A stretch of 64,000 bases of DNA. Origin: Microbacterium paulum (lineage in GTDB: Bacteria; Actinomycetota; Actinomycetes; Actinomycetales; Microbacteriaceae). The DNA is taken from assembly GCF_015707995.1 (NCBI RefSeq), contig NZ_JAAGRY010000003.1:1-64000 (forward strand), read 5' to 3'. This document shows positions 52,746 through 64,000 of the stretch, piece after piece. The notes beneath the pieces were generated by a model. That model saw only the letters and a list, made by a program, of their open reading frames with translations. It ran no database searches and had not been told where the DNA came from. Positions within the stretch are counted from its first letter, which is position 1. Each line of letters opens with the position of its first letter. Position numbers and translations under genes: made by a program.

Positions 52746-52755
52746 ACGTTAGCCT
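52746..52755. promoter_or_regulatory. Overlapping divergent -10 boxes of otsA and the small membrane protein gene
   Basis: ACGTTAGCCT reads TAGCCT on the plus strand (52750-52755) for otsA and TAACGT on the minus strand (52751-52746). Two bases are shared, as at 31157. Confidence 0.6.
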
Positions 52756-52782
52756 GGAGACACGCCCGCCGAGAGGAGCCTC

Positions 52783-54291
52783 GTGCGCGAGGCCACCGCG
52801 GCCGGCGCCGGGAACAGCATCATGGACACCACTGCCCAGGCAGACTTCGTCGTCGTCTCCAACCGCCTTCCGGTCGATCGATCGGGAGATGACGACGGGT
52901 GGCGCCGCTCGCCCGGCGGGCTCGTCGCGGCACTCGAACCGATGATCCAGTCGACCGGCGGAGCGTGGGTCGGCTGGCCCGGTCAGCCGGGCATCGAGGT
53001 CGAACCGTTCGAGTTCGACGGCATGCGGCTCGCGCCGGTGGCGCTCTCGACCGACGATGTCGAGCTGTTCTACGAGGGTTTCTCGAACGACACCATCTGG
53101 CCGCTGTACCACGACGTGATCTCGCCGCCCGCCTACCACCGCGAGTGGTGGGACGCGTACGTGCGGGTGAACGAGCGGTTCGCTCGCGCGGCGGCGGCGG
53201 CCGCCGCGCCGGATGCCACGGTGTGGGTGCACGACTACCAGCTGCAGCTCGTGCCGCGTCTGCTGCGTGAGCTTCGCCCCGACGTCGTGATCGGGTACTT
53301 CCACCACATCCCGTTCCCCGCCTACGGCATCTACGCGCAGTTGCCGTGGCGCACGCAGGTGCTCGAGGGCCTGCTCGGCGCCGACGTGATCGGCTTTCAG
53401 CGGGTGGCCGACGCGGGCAACTTCGCCCGCGCGGTGCGGCGGCGGCTCGGCTTCGAGACGAAGGCCGGCTCGATCCGCGTGCCGACGGCGGACGGCGGCG
53501 TGCGCACCGCGATCGCGAAGGCGTATCCCATCTCGATCGACGCCGCGGCCTACGACGAGCTCGCCCGCCGGCCCGATGTGCAGGCCCGGGCGCGTGAGAT
53601 CCGCGAGAGCCTCGGCGATCCGAAGACGGTGCTGTTCGGCGTCGACCGACTCGACTACACCAAGGGCATCGGGCACCGGCTGAAGGCCTATGGCGAATTG
53701 CTGCGGGAGCACCGCCTCGACGTCGAGGACGTCACCCTCGTGCAGGTGGCGAGCCCCAGCCGGGAGCGCGTCGCGGCCTACATGCAGCTGCGCGACGAGA
53801 TCGAGCTCACGGTGGGACGCATCAACGGCGACCACGACACCGTGGGGCACACCGCGATCCGCTACCTGCACCACGCCTACCCGCGTGAGGAGATGGTGGC
53901 GCTCTACCTCGCGGCCGACGTCATGCTCGTGACGGCCCTGCGCGACGGCATGAACCTCGTCGCGAAGGAATACGTCGCGAGCCGTGTCGACGGGCTCGGC
54001 GTGCTGGTGCTGAGTGAGTTCACCGGCGCGGCCGACGAGCTCACCCAGGCCGTGCTCGTGAACCCGCACGACATCGACGGGCTGAAGGATGCCATCGTCA
54101 CGGCGATCGACATGCCCGTCACCGAGCAGCGCCGCCGCATGCGGGCTCTCCGCCGCCGCGTCCGCGACCACGATGTGGCCGACTGGTCGCGGTCCTTCTT
54201 GCACGACCTCACGGCCGTCCGCGAAGCCCGCGACAGCGACGGCACGGATGGCACCGAGGACGCCGAGGGCACCGAGGACACGCGCGCATGA
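52783..54291 (+). CDS. otsA: Trehalose-6-phosphate synthase
   Basis: A 502-residue GT20 enzyme joining UDP-glucose (or ADP/GDP-glucose) and glucose-6-phosphate. Seen: VVVSNRLPVDR, the acceptor loop RRSPGGLVAALEP, WVHDYQLQLVPRLLRE, GVDRLDYTKGIGHRLK and ALRDGMNLVAKEYV. The GTG at 52783 is chosen because AGGAG lies four bases upstream; an ATG at 52822 has none. An acidic repeat (DGTDGTEDAEGTEDT) ends the protein. It overlaps otsB by ATGA. Confidence 0.95.
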   Translation: MREATAAGAGNSIMDTTAQADFVVVSNRLPVDRSGDDDGWRRSPGGLVAALEPMIQSTGGAWVGWPGQPGIEVEPFEFDGMRLAPVALSTDDVELFYEGFSNDTIWPLYHDVISPPAYHREWWDAYVRVNERFARAAAAAAAPDATVWVHDYQLQLVPRLLRELRPDVVIGYFHHIPFPAYGIYAQLPWRTQVLEGLLGADVIGFQRVADAGNFARAVRRRLGFETKAGSIRVPTADGGVRTAIAKAYPISIDAAAYDELARRPDVQARAREIRESLGDPKTVLFGVDRLDYTKGIGHRLKAYGELLREHRLDVEDVTLVQVASPSRERVAAYMQLRDEIELTVGRINGDHDTVGHTAIRYLHHAYPREEMVALYLAADVMLVTALRDGMNLVAKEYVASRVDGLGVLVLSEFTGAADELTQAVLVNPHDIDGLKDAIVTAIDMPVTEQRRRMRALRRRVRDHDVADWSRSFLHDLTAVREARDSDGTDGTEDAEGTEDTRA

Positions 54292-55064
54292 GCGACGACG
54301 AGGCTCTGGCCGCCCTCGCCCGCACGCCGCGCCTGCTCGTGGCCCTCGATTTCGACGGCACCCTTTCACCCCTGGTCGACGAACCGATGGCGGCGCGCAT
54401 GCTTCCCGCCGCGCGCGACGCGGTCGCCGCCCTCGTGGCCGCGCCCGACACGACCGTCGCGCTCGTGTCGGGGCGGAGCCTGCCCGATCTGCGGGTGATC
54501 GCCGAGCACGACGACGACTCGCCGATCCTGCTCGTCGGCTCGCACGGCGCCGAGCACTGGGTGCCGGGTGCTGGCGAGCTCCCTCGCACCGACGACGCCG
54601 CGGCGCTCGCCCTGCGCGACCGGTTGCGGGCCGAGGCCGAAGATCTCGTCGCCGACGTACCGGGCGCCTGGATCGAACCGAAGACGTTCGGCTTCGCGGT
54701 GCCCACCCGCACGGTCGCGCCGAGCGACCGCGCCGGGGTGGAGGCATCCGTCGACGCCCTCGTCGCCGCGCGCGCGCCGCAGTGGCGCCGCCGCACGGGG
54801 CACCACATCGTCGAGTACGCGTTCCGCACCGAGGGCAAAGATGCGGGCGTCGCGTGGTTGCGCGAGCGCACGGGCGCGACCGGGGTGCTGTTCGCCGGCG
54901 ACGACGTCACCGACGAAGACGCGCTCCGCGCGCTCCGGCCCGGTGACCTCGGCGTGCGGGTGGGCGCGGGCGAGACGGCGGCGAAGATTCGTGTCGATGA
55001 CATCTCAGAGCTCGCGGCACTCCTTGTGCGTCTCGCGCACGAGCGCGTCGCGGCGCGGGAATAG
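54288..55064 (+). CDS. otsB: Trehalose-6-phosphate phosphatase
   Basis: A 258-residue HAD phosphatase. The nucleophile motif is LLVALDFDGTLSPLVDEP. ALVSGRSLPDLR and the late FAGDDVTDEDALR are the other family motifs. It dephosphorylates trehalose-6-phosphate to trehalose. Its TAG stop is the first half of the ilvD -10 box. Confidence 0.94.
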   Translation: MSDDEALAALARTPRLLVALDFDGTLSPLVDEPMAARMLPAARDAVAALVAAPDTTVALVSGRSLPDLRVIAEHDDDSPILLVGSHGAEHWVPGAGELPRTDDAAALALRDRLRAEAEDLVADVPGAWIEPKTFGFAVPTRTVAPSDRAGVEASVDALVAARAPQWRRRTGHHIVEYAFRTEGKDAGVAWLRERTGATGVLFAGDDVTDEDALRALRPGDLGVRVGAGETAAKIRVDDISELAALLVRLAHERVAARE

Positions 55065-55073
55065 ACTGCGGGA
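55062..55073 (+). promoter_or_regulatory. -10 box TAGACT of ilvD, overlapping the otsB stop codon
   Basis: TAGACT at 55062-55067 is followed by six bases and the ATG at 55074. The first three bases are the otsB stop codon. A leaderless ilvD transcript is expected. Confidence 0.6.
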
Positions 55074-60199
<5,126 letters not shown>

Positions 60200-60281
60200 C
60201 CCTCACCCCCAGACCCTCGGCACACCCGCCGAGTCTGTCGCTCATCGACCGGCGCCGTGCGCGCCGACCGAGACCGCCACG

Positions 60282-60313
60282 CGGCCCGGCCCTCCCACAA
60301 GGGGGCCGGGCCG
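60282..60313 (+). terminator. Hairpin terminator after ilvC
   Basis: CGGCCCGGCCCTC and GGGGGCCGGGCCG form a 13-bp stem with one G-U pair around a six-base loop (CCACAA). No U-tract is present. Confidence 0.7.
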
Positions 60314-60372
60314 TCGGCGTTCACGGACCGGGGCGTCAGGCCGTGTGCCGGTCTGCGTTCGGCCGTCTTCGC

Positions 60373-60385
60373 TAACGTGGAGCGC
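60373..60385 (+). promoter_or_regulatory. -10 box TAACGT for cutC
   Basis: TAACGT at 60373-60378 is followed by seven bases and the ATG at 60386. Confidence 0.5.
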
Positions 60386-61099
60386 ATGACCGTTGCGCTC
60401 GAGATCGCCGTCCAAGACCCCGCCGGAGCACGCGCCGCCGTCGCCGTTGGCGCCGATCGGCTCGAGCTGTGCCAAGCGCTCGGCGTCGGCGGTCTCACCC
60501 CGTCGATCGCGCTCATCGAGGCCGCGGTCGCCGCGGTGGGCGGTGACCGGGTAAACGTGCTGGTGCGCCCGCGCGGCGGCGGCTTCGTCTACGACGGCGA
60601 CGAGATCGACCTCGTCGCAGCCGACATCGCGGCGGCGGTCGCTGCCGGCGCCGGGGGAGTGGTCGTCGGGGCGCTGACCCCGACTGGGCAGGCCGACCTC
60701 GCCGCGGTCGCCCGGTGGCGCGACGCCGCCGGGACGGCGACCCTCGTCTTCCACCGTGCGATCGACGCCACGCCCGACCCCCTCGCCGTACTGGCACAGC
60801 TCCGCGGCGCCGGCGTCGACCGCGTGCTCACCTCGGGCGGGGCCGTGCGCTCCATCGACGGGCTCGACACGCTCGCCGCGATGGTCGCCGAGCGCGGCGC
60901 CGTCGAGATCATGGCGGGAGGCGGCATCCGCACGGAAGACATCCCCGCGATCGTCGGGACGGGCGTGCAGGCGGTGCACCTGTCGGCGCGCGGGCAGGCA
61001 GGCCTCGACGCACCGTCGGGCCCGGGCGGCGGCACGGCCGGGCACGACGTCACCGACGCGGCGCTCGTCGTCGCGGCGCTGGCCGAGACGCGCGGCTGA
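60386..61099 (+). CDS. cutC: CutC family protein (copper homeostasis, TIM barrel)
   Basis: A 237-residue single-domain barrel. It shows GADRLELCQALGVGGLTPS, VNVLVRPRGGGFVYDGDEID, FHRAIDATPDPLAVLAQL, RVLTSGGAVRSIDGLDTLA and IMAGGGIRTEDIPAI, all CutC landmarks. The family was linked to copper tolerance, but its real role is unsettled. The ATG is chosen from the -10 position; longer in-frame starts cross the terminator. Confidence 0.92.
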   Translation: MTVALEIAVQDPAGARAAVAVGADRLELCQALGVGGLTPSIALIEAAVAAVGGDRVNVLVRPRGGGFVYDGDEIDLVAADIAAAVAAGAGGVVVGALTPTGQADLAAVARWRDAAGTATLVFHRAIDATPDPLAVLAQLRGAGVDRVLTSGGAVRSIDGLDTLAAMVAERGAVEIMAGGGIRTEDIPAIVGTGVQAVHLSARGQAGLDAPSGPGGGTAGHDVTDAALVVAALAETRG

Positions 61100-61107
61100 T
61101 CCGCCGC

Positions 61108-61120
61108 TACGCTGAACCTC
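61108..61120 (+). promoter_or_regulatory. -10 box TACGCT, leaderless start
   Basis: TACGCT at 61108-61113 is followed by seven bases and the GTG at 61121. Confidence 0.5.
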
Positions 61121-61669
61121 GTGAACACCGGACGCGACGAAGACGCCCTGCGCTGGGACGGTGACGACGATCCGACGCTCGATGTCGGAACGCGCACCTC
61201 GGGCGCCGACCCGACGCCCGACGCGACCGGGCACGACGGCGCGTCGGCGGAGGACGCTCCGCCGCTCGCCCTGCCCGACGGCTTCACGGCGGTCGGAAAG
61301 GACAGCGACACGGTCGGCCACATCGAGGCCGACGGCACCGTCGTCATGCCGGGCGACAAAGCGCCGCTGTCGAGCCCGATGCTCATCACCCTCGGCATCC
61401 TCGCCGGCGTCTACCTGCTCTTCACGATCGGCTGGATCGTCGGCGGGCTGCGACTGCAGGGCACCGCGCAGTTCCTCGTGAGCCCCGTCGGCTACCAGGT
61501 CGCGCTGTGGCTCGCGGTGGCCGCTCCCGCCCTGTGGTTCGTGACGGCCTACGCGCTCACCCGCGCGTCGAAGAGCTGGGTGCGGATCGTGTGGCTGCTG
61601 GCCGGGCTCGTCGTGCTCGTCCCGTGGCCGTTCATCATGGTGGGCGCGGTCGGGACGGTGGCGCGATGA
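61121..61669 (+). CDS. Membrane protein of unknown function, three helices
   Basis: A 182-residue protein. About 85 acidic polar residues are followed by three hydrophobic segments (MLITLGILAGVYLLFTIGWI, VALWLAVAAPALWFVTAYAL and IVWLLAGLVVLVPWPFIMVG). It overlaps the next membrane protein by ATGA, so they probably act together. No family recognised. Confidence 0.78.
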   Translation: MNTGRDEDALRWDGDDDPTLDVGTRTSGADPTPDATGHDGASAEDAPPLALPDGFTAVGKDSDTVGHIEADGTVVMPGDKAPLSSPMLITLGILAGVYLLFTIGWIVGGLRLQGTAQFLVSPVGYQVALWLAVAAPALWFVTAYALTRASKSWVRIVWLLAGLVVLVPWPFIMVGAVGTVAR

Positions 61670-62061
61670 ACGCGCGTGCGGCGCGGGGCGCCGAGAAGAC
61701 GCAGCAGAAGACGGCAGACGGGGCGGCGAGCACCCGGAAGCCCCGCATCATGCCGACGTGGGCGATCGTCACGATCTCGGTGATCTTCGGCCTGTTCTAC
61801 GCCTACTTCGTCTGGAACGCGATCGACTTCCTCATCACGCAGGCCACCGGAACGCTCTCGCTCAACGGCTACGGCTGGTTCGTGCTGCTGTTCGCCGTCG
61901 TGTTCCCCCTCATCGCGTTCGGCATCGCGTTCGCGATCGGCTGGCGACGGGTGTGGTGGGAATTCAGCCTCGTGCTCCTGAGCGGTCTCGGCGTGGTCGC
62001 GGTGTTCTGGCTCGACGTGCTGGCCTACAGCGCGACCAACGGCGCCTCGATGCTCGGCTGA
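61666..62061 (+). CDS. Membrane protein of unknown function, three helices
   Basis: A 131-residue protein. A basic N-terminus is followed by three helices (WAIVTISVIFGLFYAYFVWN, WFVLLFAVVFPLIAFGIAFA and FSLVLLSGLGVVAVFWLDVL). Coupled to the previous gene by a four-base overlap. The pair just before serA is reminiscent of other Microbacteriaceae, but that is from memory. Confidence 0.78.
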   Translation: MNARAARGAEKTQQKTADGAASTRKPRIMPTWAIVTISVIFGLFYAYFVWNAIDFLITQATGTLSLNGYGWFVLLFAVVFPLIAFGIAFAIGWRRVWWEFSLVLLSGLGVVAVFWLDVLAYSATNGASMLG

Positions 62062-62102
62062 GCACCCGCGTCACACGGTCATCGGGCCCTCTCGCGGGCC
62101 GC

Positions 62103-62108
62103 TAGGCT
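62103..62108 (+). promoter_or_regulatory. -10 box TAGGCT of serA, with leader
   Basis: TAGGCT lies 81 bases before the serA GTG, so this transcript should have a leader of about 75 bases, unlike its neighbours. Confidence 0.5.
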
Positions 62109-62189
62109 GGGCGTGTCTCGCCCCCGATGGCGTGCGGCGAGCGGTCCCACCCGTGCGCATCCGCGCGAAAGCACCGAAGGTCAGCCGCC

Positions 62190-63794
62190 GTGTCTCAGCC
62201 CGTCGTCCTCATCGCCGAAGAACTCTCTCCCGCCACGATCGACGCCCTCGGGCCGGATTTCGACATCCGCACCGTCGACGGCGCCGACCGCTCGGCGCTC
62301 CTCGCCGCGATCGGCGATGCCGACGCGATCCTCATCCGCTCGGCGACGAAGGTGGATGCCGAAGCCATCGCCGCGGCATCCAACCTCAAAGTCGTCGCGC
62401 GCGCCGGCGTCGGCCTCGACAACGTCGACATCAAGGCCGCGACCGCCGCGGGCGTCATGGTTGTCAACGCCCCCACCTCGAACATCATCTCGGCCGCCGA
62501 ACTCACGGTCGGCCACATCCTCTCGCTCGCACGGCACATCCCCGCCGCGCACGCGTCACTGGCCGCCGGGGCCTGGAAGCGCAGCTCGTTCACGGGCACC
62601 GAGCTGTTCGAGAAGACGATCGGCATTGTCGGCCTCGGCCGCATCGGAGCGCTCATCGCGGCGCGGCTGCAGGGCTTCGGCGTCACGGTCGTCGCCTACG
62701 ACCCCTACGTCACGCCCGCCCGCGCGCAGCAGCTCGGCGTCACGCTGCTGCCGCTCGATGACCTGCTCGCGCAGAGCGATTTCGTCACGATCCACATGCC
62801 CAAGACGCCCGAGACGACCGGCATGATCGGCGCCGAGCAGTTCCGCATCATGAAGCCGACCGCGTACGTCGTGAACGTCGCGCGCGGCGGCCTGATCGAC
62901 GAGGAGGCGCTCTACACCGCCCTCACGACCGGCGAGATCGCCGGCGCGGGCCTCGACGTGTTCACGTCGGAGCCGCCGAAGGCGGACGGCACCGCGTTCC
63001 CGCTGCTGTCGCTGCCGAACGTCGTCGTCACGCCGCACCTCGGGGCGTCGACCGACGAGGCGCAGGAGAAGGCCGGCATCTCGGTCGCCCGCTCGGTCAA
63101 GCTCGCGCTCGAAGGCGACCTCGTGCCCGACGCGGTCAACGTCGCCGGCGGCGTGATCGACCCGTTCGTGCGCCCCGGCATCGCGCTCGTCGAGCAGCTC
63201 GGCCAGGTGTTCTCGGGGCTCGCCGCGAGCGCGCTGACGAGCCTCGACATCGAGGTGCGCGGAGAGCTCGCCGCCTACGACGTCAGCGTCTACCGGTTGG
63301 CCGCACTCAAAGGCATCCTGTCGAAGATCGTCAGCGAGAACGTCTCGTACGTCAACGCGCCGCTGTTCGCCGAGCAGCGCGGCATCGAGACCCGCCTTAT
63401 CGTCGAGGCCGAGAGCCCGCTGTACCGCAATATCACGATCCTGCGTGGCACCCTCTCGGACGGCTCGGTGCTGACGGTCGCCGGTACCCTCGCGGGCACC
63501 CGCATGGTGCCGAAGATCGTCGCGATCAACGGGTACGAGATCGAGGTGCCGATCGAGCAGCACCACATCGTGATGCGTTACGCCGACCGCCCCGGCATCG
63601 TCGCGATCTACGGTCAGAAGCTCGGCGAGGCCGGCATCAACATCGCGGGGCTCTTCGTCGCGCAGCCGGATGCCTCGGGCCGCGCGCTCTCGGTGCTCAC
63701 GGTCTCTTCGCCGGTGCCCGAGCAGATCCTCGAAGACATGCGCGAGGCCGTGGGCGCCGACCTCTTCCGCCAGATCGAGATCACCGAGTCCTGA
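62190..63794 (+). CDS. serA: D-3-phosphoglycerate dehydrogenase
   Basis: A 534-residue enzyme for the first step of serine synthesis. Order: substrate half (ILIRSATKVDAEAI), NAD-binding VGLGRIGALIAARLQGFGVT, catalytic Arg in NVARGGLIDEEAL, His in VTPHLGASTDEAQEKAG, the allosteric substrate-binding domain of long actinobacterial SerA, and a C-terminal ACT domain (YADRPGIVAIYGQKLGEAGI). The GTG at 62190 matches the family start and has GAAGG upstream; in-frame upstream residues are not family-like. Confidence 0.95.
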   Translation: MSQPVVLIAEELSPATIDALGPDFDIRTVDGADRSALLAAIGDADAILIRSATKVDAEAIAAASNLKVVARAGVGLDNVDIKAATAAGVMVVNAPTSNIISAAELTVGHILSLARHIPAAHASLAAGAWKRSSFTGTELFEKTIGIVGLGRIGALIAARLQGFGVTVVAYDPYVTPARAQQLGVTLLPLDDLLAQSDFVTIHMPKTPETTGMIGAEQFRIMKPTAYVVNVARGGLIDEEALYTALTTGEIAGAGLDVFTSEPPKADGTAFPLLSLPNVVVTPHLGASTDEAQEKAGISVARSVKLALEGDLVPDAVNVAGGVIDPFVRPGIALVEQLGQVFSGLAASALTSLDIEVRGELAAYDVSVYRLAALKGILSKIVSENVSYVNAPLFAEQRGIETRLIVEAESPLYRNITILRGTLSDGSVLTVAGTLAGTRMVPKIVAINGYEIEVPIEQHHIVMRYADRPGIVAIYGQKLGEAGINIAGLFVAQPDASGRALSVLTVSSPVPEQILEDMREAVGADLFRQIEITES

Positions 63795-63828
63795 CCCCCG
63801 CGCCCTCCCTCCCTCTCACCTTCTTCCG

Positions 63829-63906
63829 CGAGCCGCTACGAACTGGTCGAGCCGCTACGTTTCGGCCCGCCGGATCGTAGCGGCTCGGCCGAAACGTAGC
63901 GGCTCG
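63829..63906. repeat. REP-like palindrome of four 12-mers after serA
   Basis: CGAGCCGCTACG occurs at 63829-63840 and 63848-63859, and its complement CGTAGCGGCTCG at 63876-63887 and 63895-63906. All four are exact, with seven-base spacers and a common centre at 63867.5. Pyrimidine-rich (left) and purine-rich (right) flanks extend the pairing. It lies between two convergent genes and could end both transcripts. Confidence 0.85.
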
Positions 63907-63939
63907 CGAAAGAGGGAGGGGGAGAAGCGAGGGGCGGGG

Positions 63940-64000
63940 TCAGCGGGTGGCGCGCTCGACGAGGGCGACGAGCGCGTCGAGGCCGGCGCCGCGGGGGACG
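63940..64000 (-). CDS. C-terminal fragment of an unidentified gene
   Basis: The minus strand has an open frame from the window edge ending VPRGAGLDALVALVERATR and a TGA at 63942-63940. The codon pattern looks coding. Only 19 residues are visible, too few for a function. It is convergent to serA, with the palindromic repeat between them. Confidence 0.5.
   Translation of the reverse strand, partial: VPRGAGLDALVALVERATR

Overview
The window is about 64 kb of very GC-rich DNA from an actinobacterial chromosome. It is most likely from Microbacteriaceae, close to Microbacterium. This rests on gene content and order (prfB-ftsE-ftsX-smpB-ssrA, LigD/Ku, DUF3039, a SCO4848-type membrane protein), GTG and TTG starts, -10 boxes of the form TAGGCT/TAGACT directly in front of start codons, and a tmRNA tag ending in ALAA. 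The assignment is by eye, not by a search. I see no prophage, insertion sequence, CRISPR array or rRNA operon, so this looks like core chromosome with a few accessory cassettes.

Layout. 0-6.7 kb: the end of an HtrA-like protease, then a cell-wall glycopolymer block (three CDP-glycerol glycerophosphotransferase-family proteins and an ExoA-like glycosyltransferase). 6.7-10.1 kb: an unlinked maltokinase-like gene and four small or unknown proteins. 10.1-14.4 kb: a LicC-like nucleotidyltransferase, an ABC ATPase with a long Pro/Glu-rich N-terminus and its permease, and a DUF3039 protein. 14.4-19.9 kb: pncB, murI-rph-rdgB, a cation diffusion facilitator and an unknown anchored protein. 19.9-24.4 kb: divergent ligD and ku (non-homologous end joining), a DedA protein and tRNA-Leu(UAG). 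24.4-29.8 kb: a formate/nitrite-type transporter divergent from a Tad-type pilus cluster. 29.9-36.1 kb: an MFS gene divergent from prfB, then ftsEX, smpB, a SIMPL protein and ssrA. 36.1-39.6 kb: a HisN-like phosphatase and lipoprotein, tRNA-Lys(CUU), and a MarR/MFS pair. 39.7-52.2 kb: a Liv-type ABC transporter operon running into an acyl-CoA synthetase (frameshifted), a TetR regulator, a 3-hydroxybutyrate-dehydrogenase-like SDR and an alpha/beta hydrolase. Facing it are an IclR regulator and a CoA-transferase A/B plus thiolase operon. 52.3-55.1 kb: small proteins and otsAB. 55.1-60.2 kb: ilvD-ilvB-ilvN-ilvC. 60.4-63.8 kb: cutC, two unknown membrane proteins and serA.

How the genes fit together. 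The 39.7-52.2 kb block reads as one catabolic module. The chain is import of an organic substrate, ester hydrolysis, oxidation of 3-hydroxybutyrate to acetoacetate, CoA transfer from succinyl-CoA, and thiolysis to acetyl-CoA, with local TetR and IclR regulators. The substrate is inferred. ilvDBNC make branched-chain amino acids, serA makes serine and otsAB make trehalose. SmpB and tmRNA form the ribosome-rescue pair.

Regulatory features stand out. Many genes have a -10 box ending 6-9 bases before the start codon, which implies leaderless mRNAs. Three divergent gene pairs have overlapping back-to-back -10 boxes. The transporter at 24.4 kb has a FadR/GntR-type palindrome exactly between its -35 and -10. 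The MarR and IclR genes carry palindromes over their own start codons. A REP-like 12-mer forms a 78-bp palindrome after serA, and half of it lies in frame inside the ligD linker.
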